Below are positions 1 to 9,059 of a DNA stretch of 64,000 bases, in pieces. Source of the DNA: an uncultured Lachnospiraceae bacterium (GTDB lineage Bacteria; Bacillota; Clostridia; Lachnospirales; Lachnospiraceae); contig CAQGLR010000018.1 in the NCBI GenBank assembly GCA_948794795.1, forward strand, positions 19,037 to 83,036. The letters run 5' to 3'. The notes under the pieces are model-generated. The model was not told where the DNA came from and did not search any database. It worked only from the letters and a program-made list of their open reading frames with translations. The position numbers and the translations under genes are program-made. Within the stretch, counting starts at the first letter, position 1; every line of letters starts with the position of its first letter.

Positions 1-1
1 A

Positions 2-1168
2 TTTTGGAAAAACATCCATGCAGGCAAAGTAGGAATTGGGCCTATAAGAAATTTTGATACATCATTATATAAAGCGAAGCTTTCTGCAGAAGTTACAGAC
101 TTTGAGCCTAAGGATTATATGTCTCCAAAAGATGCTAAAAGAATGGACAGGTTCAGCCAGTTTGCTGTAGCAGCTGCAGTCCAGGCAATGAATGATTCAG
201 GAATTGACATGGCAGAAGAAGATGCATACCGGACAGGAGTGTGTATTGGTTCAGGAACAGGGAGCCTTATGGGAATAGAGAGAGAGTATGACAAGCTTCT
301 TGAAAAAGGACCAGGACGCATACATCCGCTTACAGCGCCTATGGTACTTGGCAATATGGCGGCGGCCAATGTTGCAATGGCATTTGGATGTAAAGGAAAG
401 TGTATTGATGTAGTAACGGCCTGTGCAACAGGAACCAATTCAATAGGAGAAGCTTTCAGGTCACTGCAGCATGGTGAGGCAGATATTATACTTGCAGGTG
501 GGGTAGACAGTTCTGTAAGTAAGTTTGGGGTGGCTACGTTCCAGGCACTGACTGCGCTTACTGTTTCAGAAGACCCTTTGCAGGCTTCAATACCATTTGA
601 CAGGAAAAGAGATGGGTTTGTTACAGGTGAAGGTGCTGGTGTACTTGTACTGGAAGAACTGGAACATGCACTGGCAAGGAATGCACATATATATGCTGAG
701 ATTGGCGGATATGGTGCTACATGTGATGCAAGCCACCTGACAGCACCACTTGAAGATGGTTCAGGTGCAGCAAAAGCTATGGAACTTGCTATTAAAGATG
801 CAGGCCTTATGCCTTCTGATGTCGATTATATTAATGCACATGGTACAAGTACCCCTATGAATGACAAACTTGAAACAATGGCTATAAAGCTTGCGTTTGG
901 TGATTATGCGTATAAGGTAAAGATTAATTCTACCAAGTCAATGATAGGCCATTTATTTGGTGCAGGAGGTGCTGTTGAGCTTATAACGTGCATTAAGTCT
1001 GTTAATGAGGGATATGTGCACCAGACTGTTGGTCTTGTGGATGATGACCCAGAATGTGACCTTGACTATACAAAGGGAAGTGGCGTTTATATGCCAGTCA
1101 ATGTTGCTATAAGCAATTCACTTGGTTTTGGAGGCCACAATGCAACACTTCTTGTAAAGAAGTATTGA
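2..1168 (+). CDS. fabF: 3-oxoacyl-ACP synthase II (5' end cut by window)
   Basis: Condenses malonyl-ACP with acyl-ACP in cytosolic fatty-acid elongation. The frame is open from the first bases and begins FWKNIHAGKVGIGPI, so only about 20 N-terminal residues of a roughly 410-residue protein lie outside the window; the ATG at 119 is internal. The thiolase-fold triad is visible: Cys in TACATGT (codon 422-424), His in NAHGTST (839-841) and His in MIGHLFGAGG (950-952). The stop is followed 26 bp later by the next start. Other fab genes would be expected upstream, outside the window. Identification is secure from motifs and length. Confidence 0.97.
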   Translation, partial: FWKNIHAGKVGIGPIRNFDTSLYKAKLSAEVTDFEPKDYMSPKDAKRMDRFSQFAVAAAVQAMNDSGIDMAEEDAYRTGVCIGSGTGSLMGIEREYDKLLEKGPGRIHPLTAPMVLGNMAAANVAMAFGCKGKCIDVVTACATGTNSIGEAFRSLQHGEADIILAGGVDSSVSKFGVATFQALTALTVSEDPLQASIPFDRKRDGFVTGEGAGVLVLEELEHALARNAHIYAEIGGYGATCDASHLTAPLEDGSGAAKAMELAIKDAGLMPSDVDYINAHGTSTPMNDKLETMAIKLAFGDYAYKVKINSTKSMIGHLFGAGGAVELITCIKSVNEGYVHQTVGLVDDDPECDLDYTKGSGVYMPVNVAISNSLGFGGHNATLLVKKY

Positions 1169-1194
1169 TTTCACCAGAAAGGAGTGATGATATT

Positions 1195-3720
1195 ATGAAA
1201 GAAAATGAAAGAATCCAAGATAAGAAATTGCAAGATGTATCGCAGGATGAACTTTTACTTTTAATGAATTCTTCAGAGTGTGCTATGTTTATTGCAAAGT
1301 CTGGTCCTGAGGTAGAATTGGTTTATGCCAATGATAAATTTTATTCGATGTTACAGTATACTAAGGAAGAGTATATTGATAAATTTGGAAACAGCCTTAT
1401 GGCGTCTGTGCTTACAGAAGAGAAACAGAAACTCCGTACCCTTATAGCACGCCAGGCGGCAGCAGGTGGTACATTAAAGCTTGAATACAGGGCTGTAAGG
1501 AAAGATAATTCTGTTGCATGGCTTTCATTATCTGCCAAAGCTTTGGTAAAGGATAACCAGCTTATTTATTATAGTTCTTGTATTGATGTGACTAAAAGTA
1601 AAAAGACTCTTGACGATATATATAATGCAAAGCGTGAAATTGATGTTATGGCTAATAGTATACCAGGTGGTGTAATAAAGGTCAGAATGTCTGATTATAA
1701 GCTTATTTATGCTAATGACGGGTATTTTATGCTGACAGGGTATTCAAGGGCAGAGTTCCATATGGAATATGGTGGTTTTTGTGATAGTGTAATTTATCCT
1801 TCGGATATGGACGAAGTTAAGAGATATGTTAAACTTGCAATAGAGAACCATGGCCTTCTTGGTTTTGAGTGCAGGCTGGTTTCAAAAAGCGGGGATGTAA
1901 AGTGGGTTTATGTAAGCGGAAGAAGAATTGATGATGATAATGGCCAGCCCGTTTATCTTTGTATTCTTACAGATGTTACAGCCAAGAAAAATATTGAATC
2001 AGAATTTGAAGATAATTTAAGAAGGGCAGAAGTTATTGCAGGGATTTTAAAGGCTGTCCTGTGGACATATGATATAGCTTCATCAAAGATAAAACAAAGC
2101 GGTACACTTGAGTCTACATATACGCAACAGGACAGGGCAGATAGTTACAGGGATTTGCAGGAAATGGCACAGATGCTTCATCCAGAAGATGAACAGAGAA
2201 TTAAGGAAAGCTTAGCCCAGATAAAGAAAACTAAGGGACAGTTACAAGTAAGGCTGCGTGTAAGGAACAGTTTAGGTATTTTCCAGGATGTAGAGATAAG
2301 TGCTGCCTCTATATGTGATACAGAAGGCAAACCATGTAAAATTTATGGTATGACAAGAGTGGTAAATGAGCCTGCACCAGATACAGTATTAGATAGAGAA
2401 AAGAATGAGAACAGGCTTATAACACTTGCCAAGACAGCAAGTTCAAAAACAGAAGATGACAGTATAACTGGCCTTATGCCATATTCAGCGTTTTTAAGTA
2501 AAGCAGATAAGATTCTCAGGGACAGGGGAGATAAGAAACGCTATGCGATTTTGTGTGCTGATATCAATGAATTTTTGAAGTTCAGCCACCATTATGGTTT
2601 TTCTATAAGCAACCAGATTTTAAAGATTTTTTCACAAGTCCTTTTAAATAATATTGCAAAAGATGGCTTATGTTCACGTGTTGATGGTGATTATTTTGTA
2701 GTAATGTTCCAGTATGCAGACCATAAAGAACTTATGAGGCTTATGTCATCAATGGTGCGTTCTAAAGAAGAGTTTGATGAACAGGATGGCAGTGTGCGTT
2801 TTGGGACTACAACAGGAATATATCTTGTACAGCCCGAAGATGATGACCTTGCTGATATGCTTGAGAAGGCTGACCTTGCAAGAAGAAGCATAAAAGGACT
2901 GATGGGTAACCACTATGCTATATATACAGAAGATTTAAAGAAAGACAGGTTCAAAGAGGAAGAGATTGTAGACGAGATTTATAATTCAATGAGGTCGAGA
3001 AGTATAGAAATCTGTTTTATGCCAAGGATATACAAGGACAAAAGCAATGTAATAGGATGTAAGGCAATACCAAGGGTTCTTTTAAAAGATGGACAATATA
3101 TGGAATCAGTTAAATTGTTAAAATTTATAGAACGTGGTGGAAAGCTTAACGAATTTGCATTTGTAACATTGTCAAGTGTGTGTGCTAATATGGGTGCCTG
3201 GAAAGGGCTTGGCAACAGGACAGTACCTTTGTCTATTGAAATGACAGCAAGTGAACTGTCTATGCAGAACACAGTTGATATAATTGACGATATAGTTATA
3301 AGAAGAAATAATCTTGAACCATCTGATATTATTTTTGAAATACATGAAAGGTATTTTGCAGAAGGTACTACAGTGTTTGATATGAATGTGGATTCACTTT
3401 GTAAAAAGGGCTACCAGGTTGTTATAAGCCGTTTTGGTTCTGACCATACTGCTGTTAATGCTCTTAAAAGGCTTCCTGTTACAGGTATTAAGTTCCATGG
3501 AGGATTTTTTAATGAAAATACCAGCAACCGTGAAAAGGTTATATTTGGCAAGGTTGTGGAAATGGCAAAGGAACTTGGGCTTTCTGTTACATGTGGCGGA
3601 ATCCAGACAAAACAGCAGGAGGATTTTGCAAAGGCAATAGGATGTGAGGTATTTGAAGGTGAAATGTATTATGGTAAAGTAAGGCATAATGTTTTTGAAA
3701 AATGCTTTTTATCAGATTAA
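1195..3720 (+). CDS. Multi-PAS protein with degenerate GGDEF and EAL domains
   Basis: 841 residues, no membrane segment seen, probably a cytosolic sensor. Three PAS-like modules occupy roughly residues 10-390 (motifs such as VYANDKFYSML and IYANDGYFMLTG), a GGDEF-like domain about 415-575 and an EAL-like domain about 590-840. The GGDEF signature reads RVDGDYF, so the first Gly and the catalytic Glu are replaced. In the EAL part the signature Glu is missing (KAIPRV), the DDFG motif reads SRFG, the KID lysine motif reads KFH and EGVE reads GGIQ. Both catalytic activities are therefore probably lost; binding of c-di-GMP or protein contacts is my inference. The ATG at 1195 is chosen because AAAGGAGTG lies just upstream; an in-frame TTG at 1165 overlaps the fabF stop and lacks such a site. 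Confidence 0.85.
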   Translation: MKENERIQDKKLQDVSQDELLLLMNSSECAMFIAKSGPEVELVYANDKFYSMLQYTKEEYIDKFGNSLMASVLTEEKQKLRTLIARQAAAGGTLKLEYRAVRKDNSVAWLSLSAKALVKDNQLIYYSSCIDVTKSKKTLDDIYNAKREIDVMANSIPGGVIKVRMSDYKLIYANDGYFMLTGYSRAEFHMEYGGFCDSVIYPSDMDEVKRYVKLAIENHGLLGFECRLVSKSGDVKWVYVSGRRIDDDNGQPVYLCILTDVTAKKNIESEFEDNLRRAEVIAGILKAVLWTYDIASSKIKQSGTLESTYTQQDRADSYRDLQEMAQMLHPEDEQRIKESLAQIKKTKGQLQVRLRVRNSLGIFQDVEISAASICDTEGKPCKIYGMTRVVNEPAPDTVLDREKNENRLITLAKTASSKTEDDSITGLMPYSAFLSKADKILRDRGDKKRYAILCADINEFLKFSHHYGFSISNQILKIFSQVLLNNIAKDGLCSRVDGDYFVVMFQYADHKELMRLMSSMVRSKEEFDEQDGSVRFGTTTGIYLVQPEDDDLADMLEKADLARRSIKGLMGNHYAIYTEDLKKDRFKEEEIVDEIYNSMRSRSIEICFMPRIYKDKSNVIGCKAIPRVLLKDGQYMESVKLLKFIERGGKLNEFAFVTLSSVCANMGAWKGLGNRTVPLSIEMTASELSMQNTVDIIDDIVIRRNNLEPSDIIFEIHERYFAEGTTVFDMNVDSLCKKGYQVVISRFGSDHTAVNALKRLPVTGIKFHGGFFNENTSNREKVIFGKVVEMAKELGLSVTCGGIQTKQQEDFAKAIGCEVFEGEMYYGKVRHNVFEKCFLSD

Positions 3721-3731
3721 AGGAGGATTTT

Positions 3732-4328
3732 ATGAAGCCAGGATATTTTAAGAGAATTTTTTCGGTTATATTGGCAGTTGTTATGATAGTAACATGTATA
3801 GCAAGTTGTGAGGTAACAGCGGCTGCCAGGCCGGCAAGACCAACATTTAAAATAACAAAAAGAGCTAAGAAATCAGTTACTCTTAAAATTGATAAGACAA
3901 GAAATGCTACTGGATACCAGATATTTATTTCAAATTCAAAACATGGTAAGTACCAGCAGACCGCAGCATCAAGAATACGTACTGTGAAAATTACCAAATT
4001 AAAAAAAGATAAAACTTATTATTTAAAGATAAGGGCATTTAAAACAGTTGGCTACCATATAACAGTTGGAAAGTTTTCTAAAGTCCTGAAAGTTGATAAA
4101 TATGGAAGCAAGACAGAAAAGCCAGAGCCAGAGGTACCACAGGAACCAGAAGTTTCTCCAGGACCAGGAGTAACACCAGAGCCAGGAACTTCTCCAGAAC
4201 CAGGGGTATCACCAGAACCAGAAGTTTCTCCAGAACCGGGAGTATCACCAGGGCCAGGAACTTCTCCAGAACCAGAAGTAACACCAGAGCCAGGCTCTGT
4301 ACATCCAGATGGAGTTCAAGCCTTATAA
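3732..4328 (+). CDS. Exported protein with FnIII-like domain and Pro/Glu repeat tail
   Basis: 198 residues. N-terminal positively charged hydrophobic leader (residues 1-25) ends in IASC, which fits a lipobox, so a lipoprotein is possible. Residues about 38-120 look like a fibronectin-III-type beta domain (ATGYQIFISNS, YYLKIRAF). From about residue 128 the protein is a low-complexity tail of repeated SPEP-G/E-V/T units (nucleotides about 4115-4300), ending SVHPDGVQAL. Such tails usually act as wall-spanning or spacer segments; no sortase motif is present. The start follows AGGAGGATTTT, 11 bp after the preceding stop, so it may be cotranscribed with the GGDEF/EAL-like gene. Function unknown. 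Confidence 0.75.
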   Translation: MKPGYFKRIFSVILAVVMIVTCIASCEVTAAARPARPTFKITKRAKKSVTLKIDKTRNATGYQIFISNSKHGKYQQTAASRIRTVKITKLKKDKTYYLKIRAFKTVGYHITVGKFSKVLKVDKYGSKTEKPEPEVPQEPEVSPGPGVTPEPGTSPEPGVSPEPEVSPEPGVSPGPGTSPEPEVTPEPGSVHPDGVQAL

Positions 4329-4340
4329 TTATTATTATGC

Positions 4341-4369
4341 TTGTATTATATTGTTAATAAGTGTAAAAT
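4341..4369 (+). promoter_or_regulatory. Candidate sigma-A promoter of serS
   Basis: TTGTAT (4341-4346), 17-bp spacer, TAAAAT (4364-4369). It would give a leader of roughly 95 nt before serS. Confidence 0.5.
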
Positions 4370-4373
4370 ATAT

Positions 4374-4399
4374 CAGATGTGGAATAACATCCACATCTG
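4374..4399 (+). promoter_or_regulatory. Stem-loop at start of serS leader
   Basis: CAGATGTGGA and TCCACATCTG form a perfect 10-bp stem with a 6-nt loop. No T-run follows, so it is a poor terminator. It begins where transcription from the promoter just upstream should start and could instead be a 5' mRNA-stabilising hairpin. No T-box motif is present in this leader. Confidence 0.45.
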
Positions 4400-4470
4400 G
4401 TTGTACCAGGAATTCCAGGGTATTTTTGGATAAAAGCAAAGTATAAGTATATAAATAAAGGAGAGAACAA

Positions 4471-5754
4471 ATGTTAGATATTAAGTTTCTGAGAGAAAAT
4501 CCAGACGTAGTTAAACAGAATATTAAGAATAAATTCCAGGATGATAAACTTCCTCTGGTAGATGAGGTTATTGCGCTTGATGCAGAAGCACGCAGGACAC
4601 AGCAGGAAGCAGATGAACTCAGGGCATCAAGAAAAAAGATTTCAAAAGAAATAGGGGCTTTAATGGCACAAGGTAAGAAAGAAGAAGCTGAAGCTAAAAA
4701 GGCGGAAGTAAATAATAATGCTGCACGTCTTGAAGAACTTTCTGCCAGTGAGAAGGAATTACAAGAAAAAGTTAAAAAAATAATGATGGTTATTCCAAAT
4801 ATTATTGACCCAAGTGTTCCTATTGGTAAAGATGACAGTGAAAATGTTGAAATTGAAAAATTTGGTGAACCTGTGGTTCCTGGTTTTGAAATTCCATACC
4901 ACACAGATATAATGGAATCTTTTGATGGTATAGATATAGATGCAGCAGGCAAAGTTGCAGGTAATGGTTTCTATTATCTTATGGGTGATATTGCAAGGCT
5001 TCATTCAGCAATAATATCATATGCAAGGGATTATATGATTGACAAGGGATTTACCTATTGTATTCCGCCTTTTATGATAAGAAGCAATGTTGTTACAGGT
5101 GTTATGAGCTTTGCTGAAATGGACGCAATGATGTATAAGATTGAAGGTGAAGACCTGTATCTTATTGGTACAAGTGAACATTCAATGATAGGAAAGTTTA
5201 TTGACACAATTACAGAAGAGAAGGAACTTCCAAAGACATTAACAAGTTATTCACCTTGTTTCCGTAAAGAGAAAGGTGCACATGGTATTGAAGAAAGAGG
5301 TGTATACCGTATCCACCAGTTTGAGAAACAGGAGATGATTGTTGTATGTAAACCAGAAGAAAGCCCTATGTGGTTTGATAATCTTTGGAAAAATACAGTT
5401 GGGTTATTCCGTTCACTTGATATACCAGTCCGTACACTGGAATGTTGTTCAGGTGACCTGGCTGACCTTAAGATTAAATCAATTGATGTTGAAGCTTGGT
5501 CTCCAAGACAGAAGAAGTATTTTGAGGTAGGCAGCTGTTCAAATCTTGGGGATGCACAGGCAAGACGTCTCCAGATACGTATAAGAAAAGAAGATGGCAG
5601 TAAGTATTTTGCGCATACCCTGAATAACACAGTAGTTGCGCCACCACGTATGCTTATTGCATTTTTGGAGAATAACCTTAGAGAAGATGGCAGTGTGTAT
5701 ATACCAGAAGTTTTAAGGCCTTATATGGGTGGAAAAGAGTTTTTAGGTAAATAA
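4471..5754 (+). CDS. serS: Seryl-tRNA synthetase
   Basis: 427 residues, the family's usual length. Class II aminoacyl-tRNA synthetase that charges tRNA-Ser in the cytosol. The N-terminus (MLDIKFLRENPDVV) leads into the long antiparallel coiled-coil arm (residues about 30-105, rich in Glu/Lys/Ala) that grips the long variable arm of tRNA-Ser. Motif 2 is clear around residue 270 (CFRKEKGAHG, VYRIHQFEKQEM) and motif 3 near the end (NNTVVAPPRMLIAFLEN). The start follows AAAGGAGAGAACAA. It sits as a single gene between a candidate promoter and an unrelated downstream regulator. Confidence 0.98.
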   Translation: MLDIKFLRENPDVVKQNIKNKFQDDKLPLVDEVIALDAEARRTQQEADELRASRKKISKEIGALMAQGKKEEAEAKKAEVNNNAARLEELSASEKELQEKVKKIMMVIPNIIDPSVPIGKDDSENVEIEKFGEPVVPGFEIPYHTDIMESFDGIDIDAAGKVAGNGFYYLMGDIARLHSAIISYARDYMIDKGFTYCIPPFMIRSNVVTGVMSFAEMDAMMYKIEGEDLYLIGTSEHSMIGKFIDTITEEKELPKTLTSYSPCFRKEKGAHGIEERGVYRIHQFEKQEMIVVCKPEESPMWFDNLWKNTVGLFRSLDIPVRTLECCSGDLADLKIKSIDVEAWSPRQKKYFEVGSCSNLGDAQARRLQIRIRKEDGSKYFAHTLNNTVVAPPRMLIAFLENNLREDGSVYIPEVLRPYMGGKEFLGK

Positions 5755-5929
5755 GTATTTATAAAGGAAATAAACAGACATCTGTATACAGTGGCAGCAG
5801 GCAGCATATTATGTAATTATGTGGGGAGGGACAGAGTGCACGCCATTTGTATTATCCAGTGTGACACTAAAAGGCAGGAACGGATTCGGGAAATCCTTTG
5901 GAATTAATATTTATATGGAGGGATAACTG

Positions 5930-6364
5930 ATGAAATTAAAAAAGGAATTGGAAAATACAGGACCTGAGAGAAAGGAATGTTTGCAGTGTAAACGTTACCT
6001 TCCAGATGATTATGAAGACGAATTATGTCCAAGATGCCAGGATATAAATCTTTTTGCGGAGGTAAGGGATTATATACGTGCAAATGATGTGAGGGAAATG
6101 GATGTGGCAAAGCATTTTAACATACCTCTTAGTAAGGTAAGGTCATGGATCAGGGAAGGCAGAATAGTATATAAGACGTCAGATGGCAAAACAATCTCGG
6201 GTGTTTATTGCCATGTGTGTGGTAAAAAAATAGAATTTGGCAATATTTGTGCTGACTGCCGTAAGATGCAGCAGCTCCAGGTTGTAGCAAAACAGTATGG
6301 AGAAAATAAACAAGCAGGTGAGATGCATTTTATTGGAAGGTTAGAAGAACCAAAGGAAGAGTAA
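5930..6364 (+). CDS. YvyF-like zinc-ribbon/HTH protein
   Basis: 144 residues. Begins with a treble-clef style Cys set (CLQCKRYLP and CPRC), continues with a helix-turn-helix-like middle (VREMDVAKHFNIPLSKVRSWI followed by REGRI) and then a second Cys set (CHVCGKK, CADC). This layout matches the TIGR03826/YvyF family found beside flagellar and competence genes, a DNA-binding or anti-sigma-like regulator in cytosol. No flagellar gene is in this window, so its target is unknown. Good ribosome site (GGAGGG) 8 bp before ATG. A strong bidirectional terminator follows the stop. Confidence 0.7.
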   Translation: MKLKKELENTGPERKECLQCKRYLPDDYEDELCPRCQDINLFAEVRDYIRANDVREMDVAKHFNIPLSKVRSWIREGRIVYKTSDGKTISGVYCHVCGKKIEFGNICADCRKMQQLQVVAKQYGENKQAGEMHFIGRLEEPKEE

Positions 6365-6368
6365 TTAT

Positions 6369-6406
6369 AAATAAAAGCAGGGATATTTTAGTCCCTGCTT
6401 TTATTT
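6369..6406. terminator. Bidirectional intrinsic terminator
   Basis: AAATAAAAGCAGGGA pairs with TCCCTGCTTTTATTT around an 8-nt loop, with A-run on one side and T-run on the other, so it can end transcripts from both convergent genes. The stop codon of the minus-strand gene lies in the stem. Confidence 0.9.
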
Positions 6407-7550
6407 ATGAATAATAGTATATAAGAAGCTGTACAACCCGGTTATAACTTTCTATACCATCTTTTATACCATTTAATTTAAGATTGCTGTCAAGAAACTT
6501 ATTGGAAATAGCTTCAACAGTTTCTGTATTAAAAGGAGAACTTGTATTTACTTTATCCCATGCACTTGCTGTTAAAAATATGTTATCAGCAGCAACCTCT
6601 TCTGTAACAAGAGTACGGTTATTCCATTCTTCTTCACTGGCATTTTTACGGAAGTCCTTTGATACATAATTTAAAACGTTTAAGTATCCACTATATTGGA
6701 AAAATAAATTACTAGAATTAATACATGCCATAAATGCTATAAAGTTAGCTTCGTCTTCATATATATAACCTTTAAGGTGTGCAAGTTCATGGCATATGGT
6801 AAATGGCATATTTGTTATGTACATATCAGTATTGTAATTGGCTTCAAGTGTAAATGGAAAAAATATTCCCGATAAATACTGCTGGCTCATAAAACTGGAA
6901 AAAAGTATTTTCTTAGGTTGTGGATAATATCCTGAAAGGCTTGGATATTTTTTACCAAGGTTCTTCATACTTGTTATACATTCAGAATACAAGTCTTCAT
7001 TGTAAATAATTTCACCATTACTGTCACGTTCAAATTGTGTTGAAAGTGAATTTAGTTTACCAACGATATGTTCACGTAGATTTGCAAGTTCTTCAAAGCC
7101 ATAGTTATTCTTTGTATTAAAATATTTTGATTCAAATGTTGAAGCGTGGTAAAGTATAAAACAATTCAGTGTTTGTATTAACAGGACAAATATTAAAATC
7201 CAGCTTAATATATTCCAGTATTTGCGCCGTAGGGATTTTAGCCTGCCAGATTTAAAAAATCCTAGTAAAAATATAATTATACCTGCTATAAGAAGCAGTA
7301 TTCCAAGTATTATAAGTTTTTCACCAACAGATATTGGGAAAAGGCTTATAAACCGGCTGTATGTATTAATCCATACAGGCAGGACTTTATCTATATACCA
7401 GTCTGAAAATGTACTGCTGTTCCATGATAAAATATTTAATAATATAGCAAATATAAGTATGGAAAGTTTTATTATAAGTGGTTTTTTACTTTTATTTTTT
7501 GCCTTGTGTTTTTTTATATTTGTATTAAATGGTCTTTTATATGTATTCAT
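6405..7550 (-). CDS. DUF3810 membrane protein with HExxH motif
   Basis: 381 residues. Three predicted membrane helices near the N-terminus (residues about 25-42, 75-97 and 113-132), then a long extracytoplasmic domain. The sequence FTICHELAHLKGY (about residue 250) contains the zinc-protease signature HExxH, followed by EDEANF, which can supply the third ligand Glu. This is the architecture of the DUF3810 family, putative membrane-bound metallopeptidases of unknown substrate. The stretch KFNSLST-like to QYLSG (YYPQPKKILFSSFMSQ) is also family-typical. Convergent with the YvyF-like gene across a shared terminator. Proteolytic activity is inferred, not shown. Confidence 0.8.
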   Translation of the reverse strand: MNTYKRPFNTNIKKHKAKNKSKKPLIIKLSILIFAILLNILSWNSSTFSDWYIDKVLPVWINTYSRFISLFPISVGEKLIILGILLLIAGIIIFLLGFFKSGRLKSLRRKYWNILSWILIFVLLIQTLNCFILYHASTFESKYFNTKNNYGFEELANLREHIVGKLNSLSTQFERDSNGEIIYNEDLYSECITSMKNLGKKYPSLSGYYPQPKKILFSSFMSQQYLSGIFFPFTLEANYNTDMYITNMPFTICHELAHLKGYIYEDEANFIAFMACINSSNLFFQYSGYLNVLNYVSKDFRKNASEEEWNNRTLVTEEVAADNIFLTASAWDKVNTSSPFNTETVEAISNKFLDSNLKLNGIKDGIESYNRVVQLLIYYYS

Positions 7551-7639
7551 TCTATAACCTTATCCTTTAGTTAAATAACTTTTGCAATTGTACTATGAAT
7601 ATGTGGTAATTTAATGTTAAAATAATAAAAGAATAATTT

Positions 7640-7671
7640 AAAAAACACACAGGCTTTATAAAGCCTGTGTG
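7640..7671 (-). terminator. Terminator of the cotJ operon
   Basis: Perfect 26-bp palindrome (CACACAGGCTTTA with TAAAGCCTGTGTG); read on the minus strand it is followed by six T, about 30 bp past the cotJC stop. Confidence 0.85.
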
Positions 7672-7701
7672 CCAGTTATCTTATAAAAATACTAATGTAT
7701 T

Positions 7702-8307
7702 TTAGCAAGGTTTTTTATCAATCTGTGGATTAAATGCATAAAAGTTTTTACTGTTAAGGTCATCCTGTACACGTCTTAATGTTTCACCAAAACGCTGGAA
7801 GTGTACTATTTCACGTTCTCTTAAGAAGCGTATTGGGTCAGCGATTTCAGGTTCTTTAACCAGTCTTAAAATATTTTCATAAGTGCTTCGTGCTTTCTGT
7901 TCTGCTGCCATATCCTCATATAAATCAGTAATTGTATCACCTTTACTCTGGAATTCACATGCATTAAATGGGATTCCTGCGGCAGCTGCTGGCCATATTG
8001 CAAGAGTGTGGTCAACATAGTATTTGTCAAAGCCTGACGCTTTAATGTCCTCAGGAGTGAGGTCTTTGGTAAGCTGGCGTATTATAGTTGCAACCATCTC
8101 AAGGTGTGCCAGTTCTTCTGTACCTATATCAGTAAGGGTACCTATAGCTTTTCTGTTTTCCATGCTGTACCTTTGTGAAAGGTAACGCATAGAAGCGCTT
8201 AATTCCCCATCAGGACCACCATATTGGCTAATAATTATCTGGGCTGCTTTTGCGTTAGGCTTGGTAATATTTACAGGATATTGCAGCCTTCTTTCATAAT
8301 TCCACAT
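7702..8307 (-). CDS. cotJC: Spore coat protein CotJC (manganese-catalase family)
   Basis: 201 residues. Member of the manganese catalase/ferritin-like family assembled into the inner spore coat. Di-metal ligand candidates are visible: Glu in GTEELAHLEM (about residue 66-71), Glu in MAAEQKARSTYE and Glu-His in REREIVHFQRF. Begins MWNYERRLQYPV, typical of CotJC. Last gene of a three-gene cotJA-cotJB-cotJC operon on the minus strand, 15 bp after cotJB, with AAAGGAG 8 bp before the start. Such operons are expressed in the mother cell under sigma-E in Bacillus; I could not identify a convincing sigma-E promoter here. Confidence 0.95.
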   Translation of the reverse strand: MWNYERRLQYPVNITKPNAKAAQIIISQYGGPDGELSASMRYLSQRYSMENRKAIGTLTDIGTEELAHLEMVATIIRQLTKDLTPEDIKASGFDKYYVDHTLAIWPAAAAGIPFNACEFQSKGDTITDLYEDMAAEQKARSTYENILRLVKEPEIADPIRFLREREIVHFQRFGETLRRVQDDLNSKNFYAFNPQIDKKPC

Positions 8308-8322
8308 ACACTAATCTCCTTT

Positions 8323-8568
8323 CTATTCCCAAGGCCAAGGTTCTTTAACCCATTCCCAGTAACATGAATTGTCTACGTTGTCGTTTAAAAGAGGCCCATA
8401 TTTGTGGGTATATTCATTAAGTGACTCTTTGCGGGCCTTTTTAAGTTCCTGGTAATATGCAAGAGCATCTTTATCACATGGATGTGTATCAAGAAAAAGA
8501 ACTAATTCATCAATGGCAAAACTTACCTGTGAAATATAAAGGAGAAGTTTGTTTTTGTCCTGGTTCAT
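8323..8568 (-). CDS. cotJB: Spore coat protein CotJB
   Basis: 81 residues, full family length. Small helical coat protein (LLLYISQVSFAIDELVLFL, then DTHP, then a Tyr/Trp-rich end WEWVKEPWPWE). The start at 8568 overlaps the cotJA stop (ATGA) and follows GGGAGGTG, so translational coupling is likely; an upstream in-frame ATG at 8610 lies within cotJA and has no ribosome site. Needed with CotJA for CotJC assembly in Bacillus. Confidence 0.93.
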   Translation of the reverse strand: MNQDKNKLLLYISQVSFAIDELVLFLDTHPCDKDALAYYQELKKARKESLNEYTHKYGPLLNDNVDNSCYWEWVKEPWPWE

Positions 8569-9059
8569 AGTGCACCTCCCTGTCCTTTGCAGTACCCACG
8601 TGGAACACATCCATAGAATGGCAGGTCAAGTGGAGGGAAAATTGTACCTTGGTTAAGACCTTTGCAAAGGTCATAAACTTTGCACCACTGCTGCCATGGC
8701 ACATATCCAATGCCAATAGCCATGCCATTTAACTGGTCGTTGTATAAACTGGAATCTGCATCACAATTTGGATTGCAGCCACAAGATGGTCTGTTGCCAT
8801 CACAAGGAGGTTTACAGCCACAAGGAGGCTTGCTGTCACCACAAGGAGGTTTACAGCCACAAGGAGGCTTGTGTCCGCCATCACAAGGAGGCATAGGAAT
8901 ATTGCAGCCACAGTCTGTATCACATCCGCATCCAGGGGCTGGGGATGGTGCAGGTTTATTACCGCATCCCGGATTACGTGGAGGATTACAACCCTGGTTA
9001 AAATTATAATTCATTTTGCATCCGAAATCATTTGGACGTCTTAAATTCATATTATTCAT
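8565..9059 (-). CDS. cotJA: CotJA with long Cys/Pro/Gly-rich N-terminal extension
   Basis: 164 residues. The C-terminal part (about residues 112-150: MAIGIGYVPWQQW, CKGLNQGTIFPPLDLPF) is the conserved CotJA core, which is normally almost the entire ~80-residue protein. Ahead of it lies an unusual extension of about 100 residues with many Cys in PPCGCKPPCGD-type repeats plus GCGCDTDCGC. Cys-rich repeats could crosslink the coat by disulfides or bind metal, fitting a catalase-containing coat layer; this is inference. Start at 9059 chosen because AAAGGA sits 8 bp upstream; the ATG at 9068 overlaps that site. First gene of the cotJ operon. Confidence 0.88.
   Translation of the reverse strand: MNNMNLRRPNDFGCKMNYNFNQGCNPPRNPGCGNKPAPSPAPGCGCDTDCGCNIPMPPCDGGHKPPCGCKPPCGDSKPPCGCKPPCDGNRPSCGCNPNCDADSSLYNDQLNGMAIGIGYVPWQQWCKVYDLCKGLNQGTIFPPLDLPFYGCVPRGYCKGQGGAL

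Noticed and set aside
4115..4300. Regular short repeats that might be a CRISPR or tandem-repeat array
   Set aside because: They are in-frame codons of the Pro/Glu-repeat tail; units are too short and there are no unique spacers.
8680..9009. Long open frame on the plus strand across the cotJA region
   Set aside because: Antisense shadow of the Cys/Pro/Gly repeats; no ribosome site, and cotJA has clear homology.
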